This document shows positions 13,101 through 25,119 of a DNA stretch of 64,000 nt, one piece after another; the stretch's first letter is position 1, and each line of letters begins with the position of its first letter. Under the pieces are notes generated by a model. The model saw nothing but the letters and a program-made list of their open reading frames with translations, was not told the DNA's origin and ran no database searches. Position numbers and translations under genes: made by a program. Origin of the DNA: Caenorhabditis elegans (Eukaryota > Nematoda > Chromadorea > Rhabditida > Rhabditidae). The DNA is taken from contig NC_003279.8 of assembly GCF_000002985.6 (NCBI RefSeq), forward strand, positions 7,006,001 to 7,070,000, in the 5' to 3' direction.

Positions 13101-14787
13101 GCGATATTGGCAGAGAAATCAGTATTTCATTCACATGCATCATCCTATTCCTTTTCAGAGATATTAAAACTTAAATTATTGAAATTCAACTTTTAAAAAA
13201 ATGCAAGCTAATTCAAGCATTTTAAAATTAGCTTTAAATATCATATTTTCAATTCGAATTAAAACATGATCGACTGATTGAAATTGGAGAACATTTTCAT
13301 TTTCACGACAACAGGGCCGGCTCCCGCAATCTAGGGTGCTGTGTAGCACATGATTTGGTGACCATCAAGGGTGTCAAGTCCCGTGTCCCGTTGTCCCGTT
13401 TTTTGGGTGTTTTCACGGGAACGGGACGTCCCGTTGTCCCGTTTTTAAAATTATCACGGGAACGGGACGTCCCGCTGTCCCGTTTTTGAGCGTTTTCACG
13501 GGAACGGGATGTCCCGTTGTCCCGTTTTTTGGGTGTTTTCGCGGGAACGGGACATCCCACTGTCCCGTTTTTGTAATTTTTACGGGACACTGACACCCTT
13601 GGTGACCATCCCTAACTACTTGTTTTCTAACGATAACATGCGTTGCTAATTTTAGAATCACGAAATTACAACGAAGTCGGTCAAATGAAGTTTTATGGCC
13701 TCTTTTCATTGAAAAAACTCCGGAAAATGTGTCAGAGCCGTACAACGCAAGGAGGTGGATCTTATATTTTCTCGAAAACTTGAGCGTGACGCCCATTTTT
13801 CTGGGTCTTTGCGGCAAGCTCCGCCTTTTTTCGGATAACACTGGGAAAGAGATTTCGAGAATTTTACAAAGATACACGTGAAAAGAAGAGGAATTGTTTG
13901 CCAAAAGGAACACCGTAAAATGTTTAATTGAAAAAGTCTGTCAATTACTGCTTCAAAAATTTCAAACATATACTATTCTCTATGGCAATGCACATGTGAT
14001 AGATCGTTTTCGAGATAATATTGAATTTACTGTTTCAAAACTGAGAATTCTTAAAGGGGGGCTGGATTCCTATTACTAAACCGTGGTTCAAATCTTTGTT
14101 TCTTTTTTTTTACAATCTTCAACTTCAAAAACATAATCTTTTGTTTCATTTACTACCATATCGCACTCGTTTGTGGTATAGATAAAACTGTTTGCTACGC
14201 GACTGGTGTTTTTGCTCTTATCGTTAATTGATGTCCGTATTCTGTAGAGTAAAGACCTGACAACAAACAGTGATTTGATGCGTGGGAAAATGTAAATGTC
14301 GAGCCGATCTCATTGTCAATGGCCTTTTGAATACACAATAACCATTTTGGACCAGCATACATAATATATATGACGGACAAATGTTTCTATATGCATAAGG
14401 ACTAGAACAATAAATTCAAAGAATCCTTTGTATGCATTTCATATATTTCTATTCAATGTGGCTTTCGTTGCTGTTTTATCAGCTTTCGCGTATTTGTCAG
14501 TGTCACTGCGATCGATATATGAGCGATGGCTGTGTAAATAAGTATGGTTATCTTACCTTGACGAGAGCGACTGGTGGATCGTTAGATGCGAGTTTTGGGG
14601 CAGCTCTCTCATACTCTGGGGCAATTTTCTTGCAGTGTCCGCACCAGGGAGCGTAGAACTTGACAAGAGCAATGTCGTGGGTTTGGATGAGATCATCGAA
14701 GTTTCCGTCGGTATACTCGAGAACGGCTCCTCCAGCACTGGCGAACGCCAGGAAGGAGGCGACCAAAGCTGCCTGGACCCAAATCAT
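10137..14787 (-). CDS. pdi-3: Protein disulfide isomerase PDI-3 (ERp57-like)
   Basis: ER-lumen thiol-disulfide oxidoreductase of the PDIA3/ERp57 type, which forms and rearranges disulfides in secreted proteins such as collagens. Exons in transcript order: 14787-14557, 12016-11791, 11744-11621, 11564-11451, 11400-11101, 11021-10793, 10430-10354 and 10302-10137, giving 488 residues. It opens with a signal peptide ([18 protein letters not shown]). Two catalytic thioredoxin folds carry CGHC, at about 49-52 and 392-395, with non-catalytic thioredoxin folds between them. The C terminus is KKKKTEL, a KDEL-like retrieval signal after a lysine run, as in ERp57. An AG lies 3 bases before the ATG (TTTTTAG then GTAATG), so the 5' end is probably trans-spliced or has an upstream leader exon. 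The first coding intron (12017-14556) is large and carries two transposon remnants. Confidence 0.96.
12180..12661. mobile_element. Non-autonomous hAT-type element with 8-bp target duplication
   Basis: A 466-bp element at 12188-12653 begins CAGGGGTGTGCGGCAAAT and ends with its inverse. It is bracketed by perfect 8-bp direct repeats ATTCAGAA (12180-12187 and 12654-12661). An 8-bp duplication with CAGGGG ends is the hAT hallmark. The inside is many direct and inverted copies of the motifs TTGCCGAGCTCGGCAAAT and CGGCAATTGCTGG, with no transposase reading frame. It sits in the pdi-3 first coding intron. Confidence 0.85.
13358..13609. mobile_element. Second hAT-type MITE with internal 42-bp tandem repeat
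   Basis: A 236-bp element at 13366-13601 starts CAAGGGTGTCA and ends TGACACCCTTG. It is flanked by perfect 8-bp repeats GTGACCAT (13358-13365 and 13602-13609). The inside is about four head-to-tail units of roughly 42 bp, each built around ACGGGAACGGGACGTCCCG, GC-rich against an AT-rich intron. There is no coding capacity. It lies in the same pdi-3 intron as the 12.2-kb element and is a distinct family. Confidence 0.85.
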
Positions 14788-15981
14788 TACCTAAAAACTT
14801 TACCTATAAACGACAATCGATCGAGTGAGTTTAGAGGGCGAGAGATTATCGGGAACACCGACAAAAAGTTAAAAACTAAGAAACAAGATTAGAGGTTTTC
14901 AGATTATTCAGAAATATTTTCTAGAAATTGAGCGAACGATTGAAGAGAAGGGAAGGTGTTTTCGCAATTAACAAACCGCGATCGCATCGAAAACGTGAGC
15001 CGCTTGACGCGAAACGTGTTTTCGTGGCGAGATACCGCGAGCGGTAAAATCAATGCGCCTTTACTTTATTTATTTTTTTTTCGCATTTATTTTCATTCTT
15101 TTCTGTGAATCACATGTGAATGGACAAATACAGATTGTTTCGGGTTCAATTTTAAGTATTTACAAACACTTTTCAAAAATTATCTTTAATAAGTGGAAAA
15201 TACAGTTAGTAAATAACTATAAATTTTAAGCTTAGAAGAAGAAAGCCAAAAAACATGTGTTGTATGGAGGAGAAATTTTATATAGACTCGGGGAGCGTTA
15301 TATCACTTTTAATGATATTATTACTAATAATCCAGAAAATGCAGAGCAGAAGCATAAAAATAGACCCGAATTGTTAAGGTCCACGTGGCGCTCGTGTGTA
15401 CACCAGGGATTGGTAGGAACTGAGCCAAAAACACGTCGTTCACTGCCTGTCGCACGCGTGTTGTGTGCCGATTGGCCTCATTCTTGTGAGAACTCCGCCC
15501 AATGGGTCTCGCACGGAAGAGGCGACCATCATGTGTCGATTTACGCAACTACCGCATCATTTTATTGATCATTGTTTTTTATTCATTTTATGACCTGATA
15601 TAGAAGGAATCGACGTTAAATTGGAAGGCAAATTGATTGGAGCGCCATTTAGAACTTTAATTTCTTATTTTTATTGTAAATTTGAATCGATAAAAGGAAC
15701 AAAAAGATCACCATGGAAACCAAATTAGTCATCACGTGCATATTGAAGCTCGCGCGTCAGGAAGAATTGTGTCTTCGTTTATCTTCGTTTATTTTCTATC
15801 GAAGAGACCCATTACATTATTACATTATTCGGTCTGAAATAGTTGCGAAATTTCTTTTTGCGCTTCGAGAATATTCTCGATTTATCGATGCAACGTGTTC
15901 TTTTCCGTCTCCGCCTCTCATTCTCTCAATCCTTTTTCTTTATTTAATTTTGTCGGTTTTTTAATATTTCTCAAATTTAAG
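14788..15981. promoter_or_regulatory. Shared head-to-head promoter region of pdi-3 and ubql-1
   Basis: 1.19 kb between two divergent start codons. It contains a GC-richer island around 15370-15540 with a CCACGTGG palindrome (about 15382), two CCAAT boxes (ATTGG 15471-15475; CCAAT 15499-15503) and an ERSE-like arrangement (CGTGT, 9 bases, ATTGG at 15457-15475). Several ACGTG cores near 14990-15030 could serve bZIP or bHLH factors. Overlapping short frames on both strands here are taken as chance within the GC-richer island. Confidence 0.55.
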
Positions 15982-18900
15982 ATGGCTACAGAGAGTGCAC
16001 TCATCAAAGTTCACGTGAAATCACCGTCGAACAAGTATGACGTTGAGATTGCTGCGGATGCATCAGTTTCAGAAGTATGTTATATTTTATTTAAAAAATA
16101 AAATTTTGCTCTTGAGAATTAGATAAAAATTCAAGTGATTATTCCATTTTGATAAATTAAATGTGTAAATCACAGTGTTTAATTAATATTTTACAGCTAA
16201 AAGACAAGGTTCTTGTGTTCGTTCCAACTGCGAACAAAGAACAAGTTTGTATAATTTACACCGGAAAAATTCTGAAGGATGAAGAAACTCTCACACAGCA
16301 CAGTAAGTTGAAAAATGTGTTCCAAAAAATAATAAACAAAAATTTAGAAATCGCTGATGGTCACACCGTCCACTTGGTTATTAGAAATCAAGCCCGTCCA
16401 ACACCAGCGCCGGCTGCTGCAACACCAACAGCTTCATCTGCACCAAGTTCCAATCCAACACCTTCTTCACAACCGAATCCTACCAATAATCCATTTGCAG
16501 CAATGGGAGGAATGGGATCACCTGCTGATATTTTAAACAATCCAGATGCTATGCGTTCAGTTATGGATAATCCAATTACACAACAACTTCTAGGAAATCC
16601 AGAGTTTATGAGAACAATTATTCAATCCAACCCACAATTCCAAGCATTGATTGAGGTTCGAGTTTTTCCTGGATATTTGTTTTGTAAATTTTCGGATTCG
16701 AAAAATTATTTAATTTTTTAATCTTCCACATTTCTCTCGTATATCGACAATAAATATTTTCAGAGAAATCCAGAAGTTGGACACATTCTCAACGATCCGA
16801 ATGTAATGCGTCAAACTATGGAGATGATTCGTAATCCAAATATGTTCCAAGAAATGATGCGGAATCATGATCAAGCTATTAGGAATCTTCAGGTACATTA
16901 TATATAGCTATGCTGATCAAGGGATGCCATTTTTCAATTTTTCAATGTTTTCAGCGAAAATCGAAACATCGAAGAAAAAAAGTCCAGAAAATTATCAATA
17001 AAATTTGATTTTTATCAAGTTGTGTGACACACAACTTGTGTCATATATGTTGGTGACAAAAAACATACGAAGACATTTTAATGTTATCTAACAATTGTCT
17101 AAAAAAAAGAAAAATTACCAAAATTTAATACCATTTTTTAAAAATTGAAAAAGTCGGTTTTTTCTCTCTAAAATCGAAAAACGAAAAATTCTGATTTTTC
17201 AGTTTTAGTTTTAAAAAATCGATCAAGGATGCCGATCTAAATGTCTAAATATGACTATTAAAAGTAATTAATTGTTATTTTAATTGATATGGCAAAAAAT
17301 TGCTAATTTTTTTTTAATATCAGGGGTACATTTCTGGAAACTATATATTCCATCCCAGCCGCGCTACAGGGGTTTTTGTCTTGAATTCCAATTTCAACAG
17401 ATTTTCCTTTTTTTCGGTTGGATTTGTTATTTTATGTTGAAACATTCAATTTTCAGGGAATTCCCGGAGGAGAAGCTGCTCTTGAACGGTTGTACAATGA
17501 TGTACAGGAGCCCTTGCTCAATAGTGCAACAAATTCGCTCAGTGGAAATCCATTTGCTTCTCTAAGAGGTGATCAGAGCAGTGAGCCACGTGTCGATCGT
17601 GCTGGACAAGAAAATAATGAAGCTCTGCCAAATCCATGGGCTTCAAACGCCAATCAAGCTACCAATAATCAATCGAATAATCGTTCTGCTGACTTTAATT
17701 GTAAGTTTTTCTGAGTCAAATTTCTCTAAGTAAAAAAAAATCTTACATTAAAATCATATAATAATCAATGACGAGTGGCAAATGCCAAATATCAATTTGC
17801 CGAAAAAATTAAAAAATTGTAAATGTGAAAAAAGATTTTCAGCAATGTATTTTTGAACATTTTCCTTAAAAAATTTCCAACAAAAATTTCAAAACGACAA
17901 ATTTCCAATTCGCCCAATTTTACGTCTGCCGCCCACCATTTATTATAATTTTAAACAAAATATTTAAACGTCACGAATATCCTCATAGTTTAGTGATCCG
18001 TTAATAATGTTTTAATTCATATTCAGCATTGCTTGATTCACCTGGCATCAGCTCCCTAATGGAGCAGATGATGTCCAATCCAAGTATGCAGGCCAGTATG
18101 TTCAGCCCAGAAGTCATCAATTCAATTCGTCAAAATATGTCAAACAATCCTGGACTCATTGATTCCGTTAGTTTCATTTTTAAAAAATTTAAAATAATTA
18201 TGTAAGTTCAGATTGTTGGACAAATTCCATCGGCTCGTGATAACCCACAGATTTCCGAAGGAATTCGTAGAAGTTTTCCACAAATGCTCAACATGGTTTA
18301 TTTTCTAAATTTTTACAAAAATTTATATTTCAAAATTTCAGATGTCTGATCCATCTGTGATGGAGGCAATGAGAAACCCACGGGTCAGTGAAGCATTCCG
18401 TCAAATTCAAGAGGGATTTTCAACTCTTCGCAGAGAAGCACCTCAACTTTTGAAGTATTTGAAAATACCATTTAGTCAAAAACTATTTAAAATTATTTTA
18501 GCCTTTTCCAAGCTGGAGCAATGGGAGGTGGAGCATTCGGTTCTGATGCCAATGCATCTTCTGCTGGGTTCGTTGATAGTTTTTATAGCTGATAGTTTTT
18601 TCTCATTTCAGAGCAAACTCTGCAAACGGACTTGCCGATTTATTCAATTCAATGAATATGGGAGGAGGAAGAGTGAGTATATTGAATATTTGATTTCTTA
18701 TGTCACTTCTTATGGGAGCAGAGGTGATTATTTTCAAGTTCGGCCTTCTCGAATTGTCTAGAAAAAAAAATATTCAGAGTGAAATAACGAGATAATAAGA
18801 TTTTATGAACTGAAAAAGAGAAAATTTCTATTTAAAAAGCTAAAAAAAAAGCATTACTACTGTAGAAATCAGTTTTTCTTATTTTTTATTCATTGCAAAA

Positions 18901-21900
18901 TTTGAAAACTCGACAATAGCCTATTTTTGGATTGTGAATTTATCGAAGTGGTAAAATTTTTTTAATCGGCAATTGCCAAAACTTTCTATTGTCTGTATGA
19001 TAGTTATTGAAACATCATGGGTTCAAAGAACTTTTTCAGCTAATTGAACTATTTTAAGCTTTCCTTTCTAATTCAATCGACAGATCGATTTAGAATAATA
19101 TCACCGAATCCAATAATTTCCCATAGTATAGTTTTTTTTATACTTCCCTCTCGATTCCGTGGTCTTTTGAATTTTCCAAATTGAAATGAAAATTTGGATG
19201 ATTAGTTGAAGCCTCACATCAAATGAAGTTCCCCCTTCATTTCATATATCAAAGTTTTTGCTCAAATTTAGAAGCTGATGAGTTGCGCCGAGTCGCCGTT
19301 TGCTCTGTGACAGCGACGGAAGTGCGCGAGCAAGAAAGAAGAAGTCATCGTGTGTCTGTTCTGAATAATGTAACAAGACGATGCTCCGTCTTCTGCTTCT
19401 TCTGTGCCGTCGTCGCTGAGCAGAAGCAAAAGTCGGCTCGTTTGACATGCTATGGATAAATGTTAGATAATGAGTATAAAGTGACGAAGACGATGGCAAA
19501 CTGATGACAGCGTGCACGATCGAAAATCTTTTCCTGTTTGCTCAGAAAATGCAATTATCATATCGAATTTCATTTAGACCCCGGTGGCGTATCTAAAATT
19601 GTTTCGAAATTCTGATGTCTCGGCCCTTTCTACAGACAGAATATACTCTTAGAAAAGAGAAGTGTGGGAGATTTATCATGAGTTCCCCCAGTGAAAGAGG
19701 AAGGCCCCTCATTTCCTTGTCTTTTAATTTTTGATGATTGTTAGACGAAACAATTTGAATTGGAAACAAAAGCAATAATTTCTGCATTTTTCGTTTTCAT
19801 CACTTGACATAGGAAGTGTGAAAGGCGGGCATCTTATCCATACGAATAGATCAGATTTTTTAATTTTCGTCGACGTTGCACTACTGGACCGAATGCTCTC
19901 GCATCACACAACACATTGTTGGCACATACATGTTATATGTCATTTTACATTTTCGATTAATTTTGTTCAATACCAAAACGTGGATGAGTGTGTGTATGTA
20001 TGTGCATTGCCCACATAAAATGATATTAGTAGGCGCACATAAAAACGTTGATCGACAAAGGCTCGTCTCTTCACATAAATATTACACATTTCACAGCAAA
20101 AAAAACTATGTTCAATAATCAGATCTTTTTTGGGATGAGAGGGCAACACAAAAGCTGAAAGGAAACTTTCTTATCACAGAACCTTCAATTTTAGTAGATG
20201 TGATCTTCACTACATTAGGGGTTATTTGTACGCACAATGCCAAATTTTCGGAAAGTTGAGCTTTTTGTAAAGTTTAGAGCATTATTCCATGTTCGACACC
20301 CTAAAATGTTTTAATACAAAAAATTAAATTATAATACTTGAATAATTGCCTATTTTCGGTCGAATTCCAAAATTAAAATAGGTGGTATCTAGGTAGTTGC
20401 CAATTTCGACTGCAAATTAGGAAACTTGATTTTTCGAGAAGTTTTACTACGATATCTGATCTATATTTCTTTTTTCTTCGGCCCCTTTAATAAGCAAATC
20501 AGTGTTGCTCTTTTTGCTTCCCGCAATTGTTAGGAGCACATGTTTTGTGGCATATTTAGGATGCGCGACGACGTATTTGCACACACACACACACACACAT
20601 TCCACGGATCGGATGTCACTATAATCTCATCTTGTAAGCGGTTACGCTGCTATCAAATTTATCCCGTATGTTTCAAGCAATTGGCCACAACATTTGTTCT
20701 CCCCCTTTTTGTTATAACTGCTGCTGCAGCTTTTGTCTCATTAGATGATTGTTTTGACGACATTTGCATAGATCATAGTAAACGATGTGTCTCCAGGAAT
20801 ATTGTGTAATGGAATAGTGCGCGAGGTTGGTGCGCATGATGAGAGCAGATAGGAAAAAGGACGGCGACGTTCCCCTTTTATTCATTCAACAATTGTCTAA
20901 TCGGCGATTGTGTGGAACACGCGCCGTGCCATACACGTATTTCATTTCATAAAGAGGCAGCTGGCGAACATCTTCCGGTCTTCTCGTTTCCCGCCTTTTT
21001 TGTTAAGATGAGCCGATGCAAATGATATTCGAAGTGATTAGTAGTGGAGTCTATTAGGAGCCGACGTCCGAAACGATGGGATGATCTGTTCAGTGGCAAA
21101 ACACTTAGTGTCTTTTGAATAGGCATTCGATTGGTTTTCTTGTTCTTACAATAGACAGATGGCTGGTTGCATGGGAAACAGTTCTTTCGAACACCTGTAT
21201 CAAACCTGTGATATAGTTATTTTATAGTAGAACATCGCTTCTCTTGCTCAGATCATATTGAAACCTTGATTTTTGCATTAAGGATAAACAATAAATTCAA
21301 ATATCTAAAATTGTTTCTCCTTTAAAGTAGTTCCCTTAAAATTACGATAGCTAAATCCGAAACATAGTCCAATCATTTCTTCTCATTAATTAGTATGTTG
21401 ATGGAATTGTAGGGACATGTGTAGAGAGTGGAGGACACGTTGTATCACTTAATGCATGTTGTCGAACTCGTCAAAGTATGGTGTAATGCATAAATCGAAT
21501 GAACGGAAAGATGCGGTAGTGCTGGTCACAATAGGAAGAAGAACAAGAGGGGTCCCATGCAAAAACACATATGACGCGTCGATTCGTCCAACTGCTCCTC
21601 TTCCTGTCTCTGTTATTATTGAGAACAACACACTCATAGATATAAATGCACAGATACTCGTTGTTCGCGCACTCATTTGTTTCGAAACATGACAAGCAAA
21701 ATGCGTTTTTAGAAGATAAACATCGTAGCACTGACTCGTAATATGTAATGAACAATTAAGAAGCAGCTCTACGCATGCTATGTGCATTTCCCTCATGTTT
21801 TCAAAATTGCCTATTCTCAGAGGAAATGTTAATTTGTGTCTGTGTGGGTATGTATGTGCATCATTTCAATCAAGTGCTCCGCTCTCCTATAGACCATATT

Positions 21901-22775
21901 TTTTGTTTCTTGGGAATAGATTTTGGAATGATTGCCTTCCAAATACAAAGATGGATGGATTTGGAATTGAGCCTCTAGCACAACAATAATTGAGTTTTCA
22001 AAGTTTTCATGTGACCACTAAAGTTTTAAAAACGAAACCCAATACTTTTTTAGGAGATTCCCCAGAAGCTATAAATTAAAAGAAGTCTAAAATAATCTAA
22101 AATTCATATAATCAATTTTGACATTTTCTCAATTACTGTAAGACTCCTAAGTTCATATGATCCCTTGTGGAGGCAATGTCAAAACCGATATATGTGCGTG
22201 TCAAATCTTCAATATTGAGACAGCCGCATCGCTCTGAGTGATTAGTGCTAGTAACCGAAATATGAAGAAGCGGTGTGATGTCTCTTTATCTCCTGCTCTC
22301 CCTCAGGTGTTGAGATGATGGTGGTAGTGGTAGCCAACTGTTGCTCTTCGCAAAGCGCTGAGCTCTTTTGTTGTGAATACACGTCGCAATCATCAAATGA
22401 CACATTAATCATATCTTGGAGAATGAGTCGGTCGATAAAAGAGAGAAATGTACCTTCGATCAAATCGCAACTCTTTTAGTTCCTCCCAGCTCCCAGACCG
22501 CTGATCGGCGACTATGATTGATTGATTAACCCACAAATGACACTAACGTGAGAAATTTTCAGCCCTCATCGACTGCTGCACCAGTGAATCCGGAGCAAAC
22601 CTATGCATCACAACTCGAACAACTTCAATCGATGGGCTTCTCGGATCGTGCCAGAAATGTGGCAGGTATGTTGATAATATTTGATTTGTGTATAAGTAAA
22701 GTATGATTTACAGCGCTGACCGCAACGTTCGGAGATCTCAACGCGGCTGTCGAACGTCTTCTCAACTCTCCATAG
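15982..22775 (+). CDS. ubql-1: Ubiquilin UBQL-1
   Basis: Shuttle factor that binds ubiquitylated or misfolded membrane clients and delivers them to the proteasome; ubiquilins act in ER-associated degradation and cytosolic quality control. Exons: 15982-16074, 16197-16302, 16348-16655, 16764-16892, 17457-17700, 18027-18166, 18212-18295, 18342-18454, 18502-18567, 18612-18672, 22563-22665 and 22714-22775, giving 502 residues with all phases consistent. It has an N-terminal ubiquitin-like domain ([14 protein letters not shown] to [10 protein letters not shown]), a Pro/Ala/Ser linker, STI1-type repeats ([60 protein letters not shown], and a second set from 18027), and a C-terminal UBA domain ([38 protein letters not shown]). 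The UBA exons lie 3.9 kb beyond the rest of the gene. Confidence 0.96.
18673..22562 (+). other. 3.9-kb ubql-1 intron before the UBA exons
   Basis: Intron with no convincing internal gene. It holds a (CA)n run at 20580-20599 and GC-richer patches such as 19260-19440 and 20830-21080. Frames on either strand lack splice-consistent partners. Its length in a genome of mostly 50-bp introns suggests regulatory content. Read-through past 18672 reaches a stop after six codons. Confidence 0.5.
20580..20599. repeat. (AC)n microsatellite
   Basis: Ten AC units in the long ubql-1 intron. Confidence 0.9.
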
Positions 22776-23345
22776 ATCCCCAATTGCCACACATACCTAT
22801 TTCCCACACACACAACCCTCCGCCGATTCCTTCCACTATCATTTTTTTCTGTAAACTTAACTTGGTCTGTGATCTTGCTTCTCGCCTATCCAAAGGTTAT
22901 CCTTTTAAATCTTTATTCTAAAATGTGAACAACTAGTATATTCGTTCTTCTAGTATCACCCTTCCACCAGTTTAAAATTATTCTTTTGTATTCCGTACCA
23001 GTTCAAGTATAAGTTATTTTCTTTTGGTATTGCGTATTCATTCATAAATTCGAGCTTCGTTGGAGCTTCCTGGCAATCCTCTTATTGACAGATGTCTTAG
23101 AAAAGCAAGAACAGTTCAATTGGGTGGAGTCTGGAGAAGATGTGCTCTCGGAGCCGTCAGAGCAATCTGCTAATTCATTGTCCTCTTTTTGAATGCGACA
23201 ATCCATTTTTATCTACGAATCCCTTTTTTATTTTCAGGCCATTATTTTATCAATTTACCAGATTAGAATACATTCTTTAGAGAATTTAAAAAATTATGAC
23301 AGAAGTTTTGAGGTTATAATGAATTAGACACTATCTTGAATCAGG

Positions 23346-23590
23346 CAGTGCTATTTTTTCGCGGCGAGACCCATCTAAATAAATCCATGCCCCTTTAAGA
23401 ACACATTTGAGAAAGTGGTGAATGTTCGATATTGTGATGTTGATATTTTCTTTAAAAACTACTTCTCTTGGCTGGTAACAAGGTCTTCAGTATTTTTTTT
23501 AATTTTAAAATGAACATGAAAAAGTTGCTACCATAAACTTTTTTCTCGCGGCAAGACCCATCCATTTGAAACCGTGTGCCTTTCAGTTTG
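23346..23590. repeat. Two direct copies of an interspersed repeat
   Basis: The motif CGCGGC(G/A)AGACCCATC, an AT-rich spacer and a GCCTTTMAG-like end occur at about 23346-23400 and again at 23545-23590. Related sequence at 49341-49400, 50635-50690 and 59607-59655 suggests one dispersed family, common in this genome as I recall. Confidence 0.6.
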
Positions 23591-24133
23591 CATTCCAGAA
23601 ATTGTCGGAATTACGATATACCACATTTCCATATAACTTGTGTGCATAATTCAAACCAACTCATCCAAACCCTTTGCAGTTCAATTTCAAAATAAAATGT
23701 GTGGCGCGTCTGTGTTCGAGTCATAAAATTTGAATCGACTCAATTGATAAATATCCCAATGTTTCATTGGTTGAAGGGTGCGCGAGTTGTCTCATCACCT
23801 CTCTGGACGGCCTTCCGATGCTTCTCAAAAGCAATAATTCACAAAAACGACCGTTCTTTTCTTTCTTCTTCTTTTCGTTTCCAATGTTAGGTGTAACATG
23901 CCATCACCCGAACAGGGCCTTCTTTTCTAAACAATATTTACGAGCATCGACAACTGCGTCGTCAGTCCCGGAAGGGAAAGGCGAGAGAAAGAAGAAGAAG
24001 ATGTGCTTCTATCTCTCTTTTTTGATTGACATCAGTGCTAATATTGAATAATAGATAATATACAGGCAGGAAATAAGAGGTGACATGAGATGGGCTCTTA
24101 GAGCAGTTAAATGATTTGAGGAGAGCAATAAGA

Positions 24134-24151
24134 TGAGAGAGAGAGAGAGAA
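24134..24151. repeat. (GA)n microsatellite
   Basis: Nine GA units in the intergenic region between ubql-1 and sem-4. Confidence 0.85.
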
Positions 24152-25104
24152 AGGAACATGTTGTATATATTATTCATGTTACAATATGCCACTTTTAAGA
24201 TGTCCAATAACATAATTTTATTTCAAATTGGATATACTAAAAGAACATGTGGATAACAAGACTCTTGGGAGTTCTTGGCAACTGACAAAAGTTGGGATTT
24301 CTAACAATTGACGATCATTAGAACATTGTCGCCTTTTTTGTATCTTCTCTATTAGAAGGTGACTGGAGAATAAAATTTGGATTTTTAAGAGTTTAGGCCC
24401 TAGGGCTATGTAAAAAATCTATAAAACTTTTGAAAAATTCAATTTGAAAAAGAAAATCTGTTATCAAATTTTTCAACAAAACACATATCAGAAGACCGCG
24501 AAAAACCGAACTCAGAACAATTCTACATGTCTCAAAACAGTAATTTTAAATGGAAAATATCTCGCTTTGAACTCTGAGGGTAAAATGAGGATCTGTAGAT
24601 GTATAACACACTTTGAGAAATAGCCTATGTCAAAATTTGGACCAGTTCAGGGCTTCTAGATTATAATTTCTAAAAATTCTAAAATGTGGACGCTAATAAT
24701 TGCCTGTAATTTTAGAAAATGATCGATAACGGCATGTTTCTCCAATATTTCTCATCAAAATTTAATGTAAAATGTAGAAAACTAATTGATTAATCTGAAA
24801 CAAGCTTTAACTTATTTTATTAACTTATTTAACTTATTCGGACAGTTTTTGAACTCCTATGTACCTGATAGTGAATCTTTTCGAACACAATAAAAGCTAT
24901 TTTAAAATGAAACTGCGCTGAAATAATATTCCTCGATAAAACGTTTTGTAGGATTTCCGTCGTTACCCGTGCTTTATACTGAATAAGTCCTGATAATTAA
25001 GAAATATGTTAGGGATAACGATGTTTTCTATCTGAAAATCTAACAATCTGAAAATGTTTGAAATCTCACAAACGTACGTTCTTCAACTAAATTACATTTT
25101 CTAG

Positions 25105-25119
25105 CCCCCCCCCCCCCCC
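25105..25119. repeat. C15 homopolymer tract
   Basis: Fifteen consecutive C, which is G15 on the other strand. It could form a G-quadruplex on the minus strand. Confidence 0.95.

Noticed and set aside
13303-13969. Minus-strand frames with repeated [15 protein letters not shown] peptides
   Set aside because: Produced by the 42-bp tandem repeat inside the second MITE and its flank.
14060-14100. tRNA-like B box (GGTTCAAATC) near 14090
   Set aside because: No A box or cloverleaf can be drawn around it.
15257-15568. Overlapping open frames on both strands in the pdi-3/ubql-1 promoter
   Set aside because: Both strands are open because this island is GC-richer. There is no family resemblance, and promoter motifs explain the composition better.
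21449-21796. Open frames on both strands in the long ubql-1 intron
   Set aside because: Mutually overlapping, no homology signal recognised, no splice structure.
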